In this document: positions 7,685 to 18,260 of the stretch, in pieces | How positions within the stretch are numbered: the first letter of the stretch is position 1 | Layout: each line of letters begins with the position of its first letter | Source: Streptococcus oralis | GTDB lineage: Bacteria; Bacillota; Bacilli; Lactobacillales; Streptococcaceae | Assembly: GCF_001578945.1 (NCBI RefSeq) | Contig: NZ_KQ969550.1 | Coordinates: 527,952-574,870, forward strand | DNA length: 46,919 nucleotides | Direction: 5' to 3' | The notes under the pieces: model-generated | What the model was told of the DNA's origin: nothing | Database searches by the model: none | Seen by the model: the letters and a program-made list of their open reading frames with translations, nothing else | Position numbers and translations under genes: made by a program

Positions 7685-8500
7685 CTAATTCCCCACTAAC
7701 TCTACCACATGAAGATTTTTGGTGTCAGCACTTAACTTTACTGTCACTTCCTTTGTTAGATAATCACTGCTGTGTGTTGTAGCAACAACTTCTCCAACAG
7801 GAATATCCTTAACATTAAAGTTTCCGAGCCCCCCTGTAGTCACCTTGTCTCCTGCGCTAATATCACTGTTGCTGTTTAATTGGCTAATTTTAAGCAGTTC
7901 AGACTCCTTGTCATAACCAACGATAATCCCGTAAATTTCAGTAGAACCATGCAGGATTTTAACTGAAATTTTGTCCGAATTTTCGGTGTTTGTCAATAGG
8001 TTGACCGTTGTTGAATGATTCTCCACCTTTGAAACACTACCAATCAAACCCCCGTTTGCAATGGCCAACATATTTTCAGAAGCTCCTTTTGAACTTCCCG
8101 CATCAATTGTCAACTCTTGTTTCCAAGATACTGGAGCTCGCATAATCACATCTGCTGCAATGGTTTTTGTAGCCTGCAATTTTGACTTCATATCCAGCAA
8201 CTGACGTAGTTGTTCATTTTCAGTTTTTAAACTTTCTGATTGATTAGATTCTACCTCTAGTTGATAAAGTTGTTTTTTTAGACTCTCGTTTTCATTGTAA
8301 GTCTGCGTCAAATGTCCCAAATCTGATTTGAAACCGTCAAACCACTGAAAAGGTTTTTGAACAATTCTATCTACTAAAGAAATCCCATCTCCTAGTTTCG
8401 TCACAATAGCGCTTGAATAAGTTGTCACTAACAATATAGAAACTGCCAGAACTGTGACAAAAACGATGATTAAATATTTTGATTTTTTAAAACGGTTCAT
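7685..8500 (-). CDS. mreC: Cell shape-determining protein MreC
   Basis: Bitopic membrane protein that organises the peripheral peptidoglycan synthesis machinery in ovococci. The 271-residue protein has one N-terminal membrane helix (about 10-30), a coiled coil (about 60-105) and a C-terminal beta-domain with the MreC pattern ADVIMRAPVSWKQELTIDAG, followed by GLIGSV and the GDKVTTGG segment. It is downstream of ecfT by 60 bp and upstream of mreD by 2 bp. No separate strong promoter is evident in the gap, so it may belong to the preceding envelope operon. Confidence 0.93.
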   Translation of the reverse strand: MNRFKKSKYLIIVFVTVLAVSILLVTTYSSAIVTKLGDGISLVDRIVQKPFQWFDGFKSDLGHLTQTYNENESLKKQLYQLEVESNQSESLKTENEQLRQLLDMKSKLQATKTIAADVIMRAPVSWKQELTIDAGSSKGASENMLAIANGGLIGSVSKVENHSTTVNLLTNTENSDKISVKILHGSTEIYGIIVGYDKESELLKISQLNSNSDISAGDKVTTGGLGNFNVKDIPVGEVVATTHSSDYLTKEVTVKLSADTKNLHVVELVGN

Positions 8501-8560
8501 ATTCCTACCTTTATACTAAAAACCTGCTACTGTGAGCTTCTTATCAATCCTACAAACCTG

Positions 8561-9355
8561 CTAAGATTTTAAGAAAAATAAGAAACATCCCAGCACCAAA
8601 ATCACAAGAATTGCCAATGTATCCTTTTGACTCCATCTCAATTGTCTATACTGACTTCTACCCTTTCCTCCCTGATAGCCACGCGCTTCCATGGCTATCG
8701 CTAATGAATCTGCACGCTTTAAGCTCGTCGCAAAAAGAGGAATTAAAATCGGAATCATAGCCTTTACTTTTTGTACGATGCTACCTTCACCAAAGTCAAC
8801 TCCACGGGCTTTTTGAGCATTCATAATTCTCGTCGTGTCATCCATCAAGGTTGGAACAAAACGCAAACTCATTGATAACATGAGACCAATTTCATGAACG
8901 GGAACTTTCACGCGTTTCAGAGGCGCCAAAAGAGCTTCAACTGCAGCTGCCAGACTCAAAGGCATGGTCGTTAATGTCAGCAAGGTTGAAAAGAAAATAA
9001 TCAACACAAAACGACAGAAAATGATTCCTGCTTGTTGCAAAGCATAATCCGTTATTTTTATAAAAGAAAATTCAAATAGGACATTTCCACTTGAAATGAA
9101 AAAGAGCTGAAAAAGAGTCGTAAAAGCAATCAGGAAGAACATGGATTTTAATCCCTGAACGAAAAATGAGAGGGAAACGCCTGACAAAGCGATAAATATA
9201 CCTGTCGCTATAAACAAAATGAGATTGGTGAGGGGATTATTGGCCCAAAATACAATCAAAATCAGCAGGATCATAGCGAGCAATTTGCTACGTGGATCCA
9301 AGCGATGAATGATGGAATCCCCTGGTATATAACGCCCTAAAATCATACTATCCAT
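8561..9355 (-). CDS. ecfT: ECF transporter transmembrane component EcfT
   Basis: Integral membrane coupling protein of energy-coupling factor (ECF) vitamin/micronutrient importers (CbiQ/EcfT family). At 264 residues it has about five membrane helices and the two conserved C-terminal cytoplasmic Ala-Arg-Gly motifs, [12 protein letters not shown] (about 180-191) and [10 protein letters not shown] (about 223-232), which engage the ATPases. Its start overlaps the ecfA2 stop by 8 nt. No substrate-binding S component is encoded here, so this is a shared group II ECF module serving S components encoded elsewhere. Confidence 0.95.
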   Translation of the reverse strand: MDSMILGRYIPGDSIIHRLDPRSKLLAMILLILIVFWANNPLTNLILFIATGIFIALSGVSLSFFVQGLKSMFFLIAFTTLFQLFFISSGNVLFEFSFIKITDYALQQAGIIFCRFVLIIFFSTLLTLTTMPLSLAAAVEALLAPLKRVKVPVHEIGLMLSMSLRFVPTLMDDTTRIMNAQKARGVDFGEGSIVQKVKAMIPILIPLFATSLKRADSLAIAMEARGYQGGKGRSQYRQLRWSQKDTLAILVILVLGCFLFFLKS

Positions 9356-10187
9356 TTAGCGACTCCTTAAACTCCTCTATCTTGATTGGCAGTTTTTTAA
9401 AAGCTACACCCCTATCTGCCAAACGTTTACAAAAAGCAGTAATTTTAGGCACACCTAACTGTACTTTTTCCATAGAGGCTACATCTTGGAAAACTTCGCT
9501 CGGCTTGCCACTTTTGACCAAACGCCCCTTTTCCATAACATAGACCTGATCAGCATACTCAGCTACATCATCCATCAAATGCGTTACCAGAACGATTGTC
9601 ATTCCAGCAAGGTGAAGCTCTTTAAACAAGGTCATCAATTCTTTTCTGCCCAGAGGATCTAGTCCAGCTGTTGGCTCATCCAAAACCAAGACAGTTGGCT
9701 CCATGGCTAGCATACCTGCTATAGCCACACGTCTCATCTGACCACCCGAAAGTTCAAAAGGACTGCGCTCAAAGAGTGACTCATCGATGCCTACCAAGGC
9801 TAACTTTTCACGCGCAATTTTCTTGGCCTCTTCCTCAGAAACTCCAAAATTTTGCGGTCCAAATGCAACATCTTTCAAAACAGTCTCTTCGAAAATCTGA
9901 TTTTCAGCAAATTGAAACACTAGACCAACCTGCTTTCGAATCTGACGAATTTCTTTATTGGTTGATGTAGGGGTAATGACGGTATCGAAAACTCGAACAG
10001 AACCCTTACTTGGTACCAATAGGCCATTTAAAAGCTGTAAAATCGTTGATTTCCCACTACCTGTGTGCCCTACTAAAGCTGTATAGGAACCTTCCTCAAT
10101 CGTCAAAGAAACATCAGTCAAGGCTGATGAAGATAGGGGAGTCCCCTCTTGATAGGTAAAGCTCACATTTTCTAGAGTAATTCCCAT
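9348..10187 (-). CDS. ecfA2: ECF transporter ATPase EcfA2
   Basis: One of the two ABC ATPases of the ECF module, energising vitamin uptake with EcfA1 and EcfT. The 279-residue protein has Walker [10 protein letters not shown] (about 39-47), Q-loop [17 protein letters not shown] signature LSGGQMRR (about 145-152), Walker [13 protein letters not shown] and the switch His in VTHLMDD. Its start overlaps ecfA1 by 16 nt and its end overlaps ecfT by 8 nt, a tightly coupled operon. Assignment to the A2 type rests on position and the [11 protein letters not shown] form of the Q-loop. Confidence 0.94.
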   Translation of the reverse strand: MGITLENVSFTYQEGTPLSSSALTDVSLTIEEGSYTALVGHTGSGKSTILQLLNGLLVPSKGSVRVFDTVITPTSTNKEIRQIRKQVGLVFQFAENQIFEETVLKDVAFGPQNFGVSEEEAKKIAREKLALVGIDESLFERSPFELSGGQMRRVAIAGMLAMEPTVLVLDEPTAGLDPLGRKELMTLFKELHLAGMTIVLVTHLMDDVAEYADQVYVMEKGRLVKSGKPSEVFQDVASMEKVQLGVPKITAFCKRLADRGVAFKKLPIKIEEFKESLNG

Positions 10188-10999
10188 AACTTGTCCTCTA
10201 GCTCTCCTTCTGTCAAATAGCCATCCGGCAACTGATGGCCAGCCTCTCTCAAAGATTCTCTCAATTGATTAGTAAAAGGCTCATCTAACCCTATCTGGTC
10301 AAGGTCATCCCGAGAAAAAAGTTCTCTTGGGCTGCTGGTTGACTCCACTTGGCCTTTTTTCATGACCAAGACACGGTCACTCATCGCAACTTCTTCCAAG
10401 TCATGTGTAATGGAGACGACTGTCATCTGGTGGTCTTTTCGAATCTCTTGAACTGTCTGAATCAGTTCTCGTCGTCCCTCAGGATCCAACATACTTGTAG
10501 CCTCATCCAGAATTAAAATAGCTGGCCTCAAGGCAACAACTCCTGCAATAGCCACCCGCTGTTTTTGTCCACCAGATAAACGAGCTGGTTCTCTCTTCTT
10601 AAAGTCCAGCATCCCTACCAACTCCAAAGATTCAGCCACTCTCTTTTTCATTTCTTCACGAGGAAGTCCCTGATTTTCTAAACCAAAGGCAACATCATCT
10701 TCAACAGTCGCCCCCACAAATTGGTTATCTGGATTTTGAAAAACCATACCAATTTGTCGACGCAAACCCCAAACATTCTCAGAAGACAGCAGTTGGCCAT
10801 CTATCCAGATTTCTCCAGACTCTGCTTCAAGTAAGCCATCAATCAAACGGATAGTTGTCGATTTTCCACTCCCATTATGACCTACAATCGAAAGCCATTC
10901 TCCCCGTTTCACGTGAAACGAGACATTATTAACATCATAATGTTCCTGGTCCTCCTTGTAACGAAAAGACAGATTTTTTACTTCAATAATCGATTTCAT
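10172..10999 (-). CDS. ecfA1: ECF transporter ATPase EcfA1
   Basis: Second ABC ATPase of the ECF module. The 275-residue protein has Walker [10 protein letters not shown] (about 40-48), Q-loop [21 protein letters not shown] typical of EcfA1, ABC signature LSGGQKQR, Walker [14 protein letters not shown] and switch His in SITHDLEE. Its start codon overlaps the pgsA stop (ATGA, 10996-10999). A parS-like palindrome (10905-10920) is embedded in the codons near its N terminus. Confidence 0.95.
   Translation of the reverse strand: MKSIIEVKNLSFRYKEDQEHYDVNNVSFHVKRGEWLSIVGHNGSGKSTTIRLIDGLLEAESGEIWIDGQLLSSENVWGLRRQIGMVFQNPDNQFVGATVEDDVAFGLENQGLPREEMKKRVAESLELVGMLDFKKREPARLSGGQKQRVAIAGVVALRPAILILDEATSMLDPEGRRELIQTVQEIRKDHQMTVVSITHDLEEVAMSDRVLVMKKGQVESTSSPRELFSRDDLDQIGLDEPFTNQLRESLREAGHQLPDGYLTEGELEDKLWELL
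10905..10920. promoter_or_regulatory. parS site 1 (ParB binding), inside ecfA1
   Basis: CGTTTCACGTGAAACG is a perfect 16-bp palindrome whose 14-bp core GTTTCACGTGAAAC equals the bacterial parS consensus TGTTTCACGTGAAACA apart from the outermost base pair. It lies about 21.7 kb left of the dnaA-upstream origin region. Confidence 0.9.
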
Positions 11000-11541
11000 T
11001 TCGAACCAAATGTCCCTTTGAATACATGAGCGCTACCCTTGAAATAATCATAGCCAGAGTAGATAGTGAAAAACAAAGCGATATAAAGCAACAGCTGACC
11101 AATTAAATCCCAATGTAAGAGCAAAAAGATAATGGCAAACATCTGACTAAAGGTCTTGATTTTCCCTGGCATCGCTGCTGCTAGAACTGTCCCTCCCGTC
11201 TCAACAAGTAACAAACGCAAGCCTGTCACCGCAAGTTCACGACAGATGATAATAGCAACAACCCAAGCTGGAGCCATACCTAACTCAATCAACATGATAA
11301 AAGCTGACATAACCAACAGCTTATCGGCCATCGGATCAGCAAACTTTCCAAAGTTGCTGACTACATTCCATTTACGAGCAAGATAGCCATCAAGATAATC
11401 CGTTATACTAGCAACTGCAAAGATGATCGCCGCTAGCAAATGGCTGCCTTGTGAATGTCCCAAAGTCAAAATAAGAATAAAGAGAGGTATGAAGAGAATT
11501 CTACCAATAGTTAATACATTAGGAATTTGTTCTTTTTTCAT
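10996..11541 (-). CDS. pgsA: CDP-diacylglycerol-glycerol-3-phosphate 3-phosphatidyltransferase
   Basis: Membrane enzyme that makes phosphatidylglycerophosphate, the first committed step to phosphatidylglycerol and cardiolipin. The 181-residue protein has several hydrophobic helices and the CDP-alcohol phosphotransferase signature: Asp-x2-Asp-Gly-x2-Ala-Arg-x8-Gly-x3-Asp-x3-Asp, seen as DYLDGYLARKW...GKFADPMADK (about 48-75). It lies 10 nt downstream of rodZ and overlaps ecfA1 by 4 nt, so phospholipid synthesis is coupled to the transport module. Confidence 0.96.
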   Translation of the reverse strand: MKKEQIPNVLTIGRILFIPLFILILTLGHSQGSHLLAAIIFAVASITDYLDGYLARKWNVVSNFGKFADPMADKLLVMSAFIMLIELGMAPAWVVAIIICRELAVTGLRLLLVETGGTVLAAAMPGKIKTFSQMFAIIFLLLHWDLIGQLLLYIALFFTIYSGYDYFKGSAHVFKGTFGSK

Positions 11542-11551
11542 TGATTTTTCC

Positions 11552-12373
11552 TTAATCTGTAGTAAATGTAAGTGTCACAGTTCCAGTCTGAGTTGTCAGC
11601 TTCGAAGTATCAATCGTTTGATTGTCCACAGTCACAGTAACTCCCTTTACCACACCCAAAGTAATAGTTACAGAATCTTTCGTTGAAACTGTTGTTTTTG
11701 CATTCTTATTGTCTGCGGATAGTGTCACACCACCCTCCAGCTCACTTCCCGAAACACTAACCCAGCTAGTCGTATCTGAAACTGCCAGCTGAACAGTAGC
11801 TGTTTCCTTACTCGTTTTATAGAGAGCTTCAATGCGGTTTCCTTCGCCTGACACTGTAATAGTTGATTCCGTAGTAGAAGACGAGCTAGACGTCTGACTG
11901 CTAGAAGATGAACTAGATGAAGTTGTGGAACTAGTTGAGCTCACAACGCTATAATTAGCTGAAGAAGGACTTGGCTGAGTTTGGATGTAGTTCCAAACAT
12001 AGTAAGTGACAAAAATTAAAATGGACAAGGCAAATAAAATGAAATAAATTAAAGGCAAATAAGAAGTTTTTTTCTTATTTGATCGTCTGCGACCAGATAG
12101 AACCTCCTCATCAACATCTACCTCTTCATAGGTGATCATGCTTCCTGAATCATAGGCATCTAAGACAATTCTTTCATCCAACTCTACTGCCCAGGCATAT
12201 TTTCTTAAAAAAGAGCGAGCATAGAAGGTACTAGGAAGTTGATCAAAATCATCTGCCTCCATAGCTTCTAGAAAATGCAACTGAATTTCAGTCTTTTCCT
12301 GCAATTCTTCTAAACTCAATCCCTGGTTAATTCTAGCCAAACGTAGAACCTCGCCAATTGTTTTTTTTCTCAT
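11552..12373 (-). CDS. rodZ: RodZ-like cytoskeleton/shape protein
   Basis: Membrane protein with an N-terminal helix-turn-helix domain (HTH_25, about residues 1-80: GEVLRLARINQGLSLEELQEKT), one transmembrane helix (about 105-127), a Ser/Thr-rich extracellular linker (about 140-165) and a C-terminal DUF4115-type beta-domain. This is the RodZ (YmfM) architecture. In ovococci RodZ belongs to the peripheral wall synthesis complex with MreCD. I place the start at 12373 (MRKKTIGEV) because AAGGA then sits 9 nt upstream. The ATG at 12382 has AAGGA directly against it. Confidence 0.87.
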   Translation of the reverse strand: MRKKTIGEVLRLARINQGLSLEELQEKTEIQLHFLEAMEADDFDQLPSTFYARSFLRKYAWAVELDERIVLDAYDSGSMITYEEVDVDEEVLSGRRRSNKKKTSYLPLIYFILFALSILIFVTYYVWNYIQTQPSPSSANYSVVSSTSSTTSSSSSSSSQTSSSSSTTESTITVSGEGNRIEALYKTSKETATVQLAVSDTTSWVSVSGSELEGGVTLSADNKNAKTTVSTKDSVTITLGVVKGVTVTVDNQTIDTSKLTTQTGTVTLTFTTD

Positions 12374-12408
12374 ACCTACCATTCCTTCTTTCTAGTGTTA
12401 CTTGTCTT

Positions 12409-13692
12409 TTAAGCTGGAAAGATTGTAAAATCAACTAGATCACCATTATCAATCAAACGATGTCCAGCTTCTAGAACATCCTCCAAAGTAATTTCCTGTA
12501 AAATTTTTGGCAAATCAAAAATGGTTTCTCCGTCATCTATAGGATTATATTGTGTTGCAATAAATTCCAAAGAATTCATACTGCTAAAAAACTCCCCAAA
12601 CATCTCACTCTTAACAAGATCTAAATGTTCCTCTGTAATATCCGTATCACTACTAAACTGACGAATCGCTTTACGAAATTGATGCGACAGAGAAACAGGC
12701 TCTTTGGTATCCATCGTCAATATCACAAAATGAAAGCGACTATTGACTTCAACCTCAAGTGACAATGACGCATCTAACTTCCCATTCTCATATAACCTTT
12801 GAAAACGACCAGAAGTCCAACCAAACATCATTGTAAATAGTAATTTCAATAAAATATTGTAACGATAAGACTCAGCTTCTGTTATTTGCCCATTACCTCT
12901 AATCGCAACAGCAAGTTTGGGTGAAGAAACTTCCATCCGAAGACTATCTGTTTGCTTCACAGGCTGCAAAAGGAGTTGCTCTTTTGAAACCGTAAACTGA
13001 TTTGAAACTTCCTTTTCCTTTTTCGAAAAGTATTCCCCAACAACTTCCACATCAATATTTCCAACTAAAAACAGTGACATGTTGACAGGTCTGTAAAACT
13101 CTGTAAAGTTCTCTTTTAAATTTGAAACTTGAATCTCAGAAATTGATTTTTCACTTCCAACAATGTCTATTGCTAAAGGAGTATCAGGATAAAGGTTGGC
13201 TAATGTTGCAAAAAACAAACGTGAGTCTGGATCATCTTGGTACATTTCTCGTTCTTGCTGGATAATAGCCTGTTCCCTCAAAACAGACTCTTCTGTAAAA
13301 TGAACATCTCTGACTAACTCATCTAGCAAATCTAAATTCTCTAATAGATGGTCAATTGTTGAAAAAAGATAGCTGGTCTTAGTAAAGCTTGTAAAGGCAT
13401 TGCTGTCCGCACCTAATCGAGTAAAAGCAGCCATTATATCCTCAGAGTTTTCTCTTTCAAACAATTTATGTTCAAGAAAATGTGCAATTCCTGCTGGATG
13501 ATGATGTAAACCTTTATCTAAACTTGTATAAGTTGCATCTACAGAACCAAATTGAACCGTTACAATCCCGTAAACCTCATTGAAATCTTGTTTAGGGAGT
13601 AAAGAAACTGTCAACCCATTTGACAATTGTGTTTTGTAGACTTTTTCCTTTACAGCAGGATAGTATTTTTCTTCAAAAGTAACCTTTGTCAT
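12409..13692 (-). CDS. M16 zinc metallopeptidase, catalytic subunit (YmfH-like)
   Basis: 427-residue M16-family (pitrilysin/processing-peptidase-like) protein with the inverted zinc motif HFLEH (His71, Glu74, His75) and a downstream Glu in the REQAIIQQEREM helix, the third zinc ligand region. It should therefore be catalytically competent. It overlaps the preceding inactive M16 partner by 4 nt (ATGA), implying a heterodimer. The pair precedes rodZ-pgsA as in many Firmicutes (B. subtilis ymfF-ymfH). The substrate is unknown. No signal peptide is seen, so it is likely cytoplasmic. Confidence 0.88.
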   Translation of the reverse strand: MTKVTFEEKYYPAVKEKVYKTQLSNGLTVSLLPKQDFNEVYGIVTVQFGSVDATYTSLDKGLHHHPAGIAHFLEHKLFERENSEDIMAAFTRLGADSNAFTSFTKTSYLFSTIDHLLENLDLLDELVRDVHFTEESVLREQAIIQQEREMYQDDPDSRLFFATLANLYPDTPLAIDIVGSEKSISEIQVSNLKENFTEFYRPVNMSLFLVGNIDVEVVGEYFSKKEKEVSNQFTVSKEQLLLQPVKQTDSLRMEVSSPKLAVAIRGNGQITEAESYRYNILLKLLFTMMFGWTSGRFQRLYENGKLDASLSLEVEVNSRFHFVILTMDTKEPVSLSHQFRKAIRQFSSDTDITEEHLDLVKSEMFGEFFSSMNSLEFIATQYNPIDDGETIFDLPKILQEITLEDVLEAGHRLIDNGDLVDFTIFPA

Positions 13693-14939
13693 TCTACTCC
13701 TTCCATAAAGTAAATCGCTTGCAACTTCAAACTATTGGCTGCTTTACAGACAGCTTCTTTATCAACACTCTCTAATTTTGCCACCAATCGATCAATATCA
13801 AAGCTTGATTTCCCCAATAGAGCACTCAAATAGACTCTTTCAACTAGGGTCTGTTGATTATCTTGAGCCATCAACAAAGATCGTCGAATCATCTCCTTGG
13901 TTTGTTCAAGTTCAAAATCTGTAAAGTTACCCTTTTTCAGATCTAGCAATTGATGATTCATCATTTTTCTAGCCTGATTTCGATTTTCTCTATCAATACC
14001 CGCATACATCCTTAACAGACCACTAAACAAATCCAATTGACTCGAGACTGTATAGGCTATTCCAGCATTTTCACGAACGTTTATAAAAAGCTTCGAATGT
14101 GCAAATTCACCCAACAAACCATTCATAACAAGCATGGGCAAATGCTCATCATCACCATATTTTACAGGAGAACGATAGCCTAATTCCAAAATAGATTGCC
14201 CAACATTCCTCTGAACCATTCCCTCTCGTAGGACATTCGAATAAGACTGATAATACTGGATAGTGACACTATCCTCTCTAGCTGTAAAGGGTAATGACTT
14301 CAGTGATTCTGTAATTTCCACTTCATTGAAATCGCCTAAGAAAAAGAAATCAATACGATCATTTTTCAGAGCATCTTGAAAGCAAGTGTAGCTACTTTTT
14401 GGAGACTCATTTGAAATGCGATTTCGTAAATCGCTATATCTCAATTGAAGACGTTCATCATGAAAGAACAAGTTATCCAATTCCTTATGAGCAAAATAAA
14501 ATGAATCATCCATATCAGTAGCTAAACTAGCCAATAATTGTTTTCTTTCAATTTCAAACAAGGTTGACTCAAAGGCTCCATCTACAACTAAGGGGGAAAA
14601 TAAAGTCTGTCTCACCAATTCCAAAATTCGAGAAGTCAAGACATTCTTTTTACTCAAAAACTCGTCCCGCACATAGGTAAATGTTAAATCAAGAATATGT
14701 ACCTGTCCCCTACGATAAGCACTTGTGGAAATATCTGTTCCATATAAACTTGCCAAGTATCTGCGAAATGCTTGTGATGTTGGGTAAACTTGATTTGCCG
14801 TCTCCAACATACTTGCACTTAACATGCGTCCTGCTATTGTCTCAAGAGATAAGGGAGCAGTAAAACGAATAGTGATTTTATTTGTTTTAAACTTTTTGGA
14901 TTGAATAAAATGTGCTGAAATTCCAGGCACTAACTCCAT
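13689..14939 (-). CDS. M16 family peptidase-like protein, non-catalytic partner (YmfF-like)
   Basis: 416-residue M16-family protein that lacks an HxxEH zinc motif in its N-terminal domain: the region corresponding to it reads RMLSASMLETANQVYP. It is therefore probably the non-catalytic subunit of a heterodimer with the HxxEH-bearing protein encoded 4 nt overlapping downstream. The C-terminal half has the M16 pattern (LVMNGLLGEFAHSKLFINVRE). It is first gene of the operon M16 pair-rodZ-pgsA-ecfA1-ecfA2-ecfT(-mreCD). Transcription comes from an extended -10 promoter at 14967-14975, and AAGGAGGTAAGG precedes the ATG. The function is not established. Confidence 0.86.
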   Translation of the reverse strand: MELVPGISAHFIQSKKFKTNKITIRFTAPLSLETIAGRMLSASMLETANQVYPTSQAFRRYLASLYGTDISTSAYRRGQVHILDLTFTYVRDEFLSKKNVLTSRILELVRQTLFSPLVVDGAFESTLFEIERKQLLASLATDMDDSFYFAHKELDNLFFHDERLQLRYSDLRNRISNESPKSSYTCFQDALKNDRIDFFFLGDFNEVEITESLKSLPFTAREDSVTIQYYQSYSNVLREGMVQRNVGQSILELGYRSPVKYGDDEHLPMLVMNGLLGEFAHSKLFINVRENAGIAYTVSSQLDLFSGLLRMYAGIDRENRNQARKMMNHQLLDLKKGNFTDFELEQTKEMIRRSLLMAQDNQQTLVERVYLSALLGKSSFDIDRLVAKLESVDKEAVCKAANSLKLQAIYFMEGVE

Positions 14940-14966
14940 ACCTTACCTCCTTACATATAGAGTTCT

Positions 14967-14975
14967 ATTATACCA
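14967..14975 (-). promoter_or_regulatory. Extended -10 promoter of the M16-rodZ-pgsA-ecf operon
   Basis: Minus strand TGGTATAAT (TGn plus perfect -10), 28 nt from the first gene. No good -35 is seen, which is acceptable for an extended -10 promoter. Confidence 0.7.
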
Positions 14976-15070
14976 CGAAAATCAAAATTTTTCTTGTTCT
15001 CTTTATAGCTTTCAAAAGTAAAATCGTTTTCATTTCGACTGACTTTCCTTCAGCTATTTCAATAAAAATA

Positions 15071-15079
15071 TGGTATAAT
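15071..15079 (+). promoter_or_regulatory. Extended -10 promoter of the S4 protein-recF operon
   Basis: TGGTATAAT on the plus strand, 20 nt before the S4-protein ATG. It is the same nonamer as the divergent promoter at 14967-14975. Confidence 0.7.
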
Positions 15080-15099
15080 ACCAAAGATTGAGGTGAATT

Positions 15100-15468
15100 A
15101 TGGAATACAAATTATTTGAAGAATTTATCACGCTCCAAGCCCTCCTAAAAGAGCTTGGAATTATACAAAGCGGTGGCGCTATCAAATCCTTTTTAATGGA
15201 TCATCAAGTTTACTTTAATGGTGAATTAGAAAGTAGACGTGGGAAAAAAATCCGTATTGGAGATACAATTGACATTCCTGATTTAAAGATTGACATCACC
15301 TTGACACAACCAAGTTTAAAAGAACAAGAAGAATATCAAGCAGATAAAATTGAAAAAGAGCGAATTGCTAAACTTGTCAAAGAGATGAATAAAGGTGTCA
15401 AGAAAGAAAAACAAAAAACTTCTTCATCACCTAAAGCCAAACAAGCTCCACGTTTTCCAGGAAGATAA
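15100..15468 (+). CDS. yaaA: S4-domain RNA-binding protein (YaaA-like)
   Basis: 122-residue protein with an S4-like RNA-binding domain in its first 70 residues: [40 protein letters not shown] pattern, residues about 16-55, split here only for description. A basic tail ([22 protein letters not shown]) follows. It corresponds to the S4 protein encoded just before recF in Firmicutes (B. subtilis YaaA). It is separated from recF by 2 nt, so the two are co-expressed. Proposed roles are in ribosome biogenesis. No ribosomal partner can be deduced from this sequence. Confidence 0.88.
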   Translation: MEYKLFEEFITLQALLKELGIIQSGGAIKSFLMDHQVYFNGELESRRGKKIRIGDTIDIPDLKIDITLTQPSLKEQEEYQADKIEKERIAKLVKEMNKGVKKEKQKTSSSPKAKQAPRFPGR

Positions 15469-15470
15469 CT

Positions 15471-16568
15471 ATGTGGCTTCAACATTTAACAATTAAAACC
15501 TTTCGAAACTACAAAGAGGCAAAAATTGATTTCAATCCAAAATTAAACGTCTTTCTAGGTCAAAATGCACAAGGAAAAACTAATATTCTAGAAGCAATCT
15601 ATTTCTTAGCCTTGACACGTAGTCATCGTACTCGTACAGATAAAAATCTCATTCATTTTGATGACGAGCAACTTCGTCTTTCTGGCTTGCTACAGAAAAA
15701 AACAAGCTCTATCCCTCTAGAAATTGATTTAACACCAAAAGGGCGTGTGACTAAAGTCAATCACTTAAAGCAAGCTCGCCTATCAGACTATATCGGACAT
15801 ATGAATGTTGTCCTCTTCGCACCTGAAGATCTCCAGCTAATTAAGGGAGCGCCTTCTGTCCGTCGAAAGTTTATAGACATCGAACTGGGACAAATTAAAC
15901 CAATCTACTTGTCAGACCTTTCAAACTATAACCATATACTCAAACAAAGAAATACCTACCTAAAATCCAGCCATAAGATTGACGAAACATTTCTATCAGT
16001 CTTAGATGAGCAGTTAGTAGAGTATGGCTGTCGCGTCATAAAGCATCGGATAAAATTCATTAAAGATTTGGAGAGATTTGGTCAAAAAAAACACTTAGAA
16101 ATCTCAAATCAATTAGAAGAGTTATCAATATCTTATCAATCATCTGTCAACTTTGCTGATGAAGAACAGCTAACGAATTCTTTTAAAACGGCTTTAGAGA
16201 AAAGTAGAACAAGAGACTTATTTAAAAAGAATACTGGTGTTGGCCCTCATCGAGATGACATTGCTTTTTATATCAATGGAATGGACGCTAGTTTTGGGAG
16301 TCAAGGTCAACATCGTAGTCTTGTACTTTCTATCAAACTAGCAGAGATTGAACTAATGGAAAGTATTACTAATGAGTCTCCGATACTCTTGCTTGACGAT
16401 GTTATGAGCGAACTTGACAATACACGACAACTAAAATTACTAGAAACCATTTCTCACTCTATCCAAACATTTATCACAACAACCAGTTTAGATCACTTAC
16501 AAAACTTACCAGAAAACCTTAGTATTTTCAATATTCAAAACGGTAAAATTTCTGTAAATCAACATTGA
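15471..16568 (+). CDS. recF: DNA replication/repair protein RecF
   Basis: SMC-like ATPase that loads RecA at gapped DNA and stalled forks. The 365-residue protein has Walker [10 protein letters not shown] (about 30-38), the family segments [10 protein letters not shown] and [19 protein letters not shown], an ABC-type signature region ([17 protein letters not shown], about 276-292) and Walker [14 protein letters not shown] (about 305-317). It starts 2 nt after the S4-protein stop. In streptococci recF lies away from dnaA-dnaN, here about 16 kb from dnaA. Confidence 0.96.
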   Translation: MWLQHLTIKTFRNYKEAKIDFNPKLNVFLGQNAQGKTNILEAIYFLALTRSHRTRTDKNLIHFDDEQLRLSGLLQKKTSSIPLEIDLTPKGRVTKVNHLKQARLSDYIGHMNVVLFAPEDLQLIKGAPSVRRKFIDIELGQIKPIYLSDLSNYNHILKQRNTYLKSSHKIDETFLSVLDEQLVEYGCRVIKHRIKFIKDLERFGQKKHLEISNQLEELSISYQSSVNFADEEQLTNSFKTALEKSRTRDLFKKNTGVGPHRDDIAFYINGMDASFGSQGQHRSLVLSIKLAEIELMESITNESPILLLDDVMSELDNTRQLKLLETISHSIQTFITTTSLDHLQNLPENLSIFNIQNGKISVNQH

Positions 16569-16581
16569 CAACATTGTAAAC

Positions 16582-16614
16582 AAAAAGAACTCTGAAAATC
16601 AGGAGTTCTTTTTT
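16582..16614. terminator. Bidirectional terminator between recF and guaB
   Basis: Stem AAAAAGAACTC/GAGTTCTTTTT with internal TGA-AAA-TCA pairing, A-rich on the left and T-rich on the right. It serves the convergent recF (+) and guaB (-). Confidence 0.85.
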
Positions 16615-16619
16615 ACTTC

Positions 16620-18149
<1,530 letters not shown>

Positions 18150-18150
18150 C

Positions 18151-18178
18151 TATCATACCATTCTATGAAAATTTGTCA
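18151..18178 (-). promoter_or_regulatory. Promoter of guaB
   Basis: Minus strand TTGACA (18173-18178), 16-bp spacer, TATGAT (18151-18156). The leader of about 50 nt is too short for a purine riboswitch. Confidence 0.75.
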
Positions 18179-18204
18179 ATTATATTTATAACAGAAAACA
18201 TAAA

Positions 18205-18241
18205 AAAACTATCCCTGTGATTCTATGGAAGAGATAGTTTT
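18205..18241 (-). terminator. Rho-independent terminator of trpS
   Basis: AAAACTATC/GATAGTTTT 9-bp stem with a 19-nt loop; the minus strand continues TTTTTTATG. It lies 19 nt beyond the trpS stop. Confidence 0.75.
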
Positions 18242-18260
18242 ACGATTCATATTTTATCTA

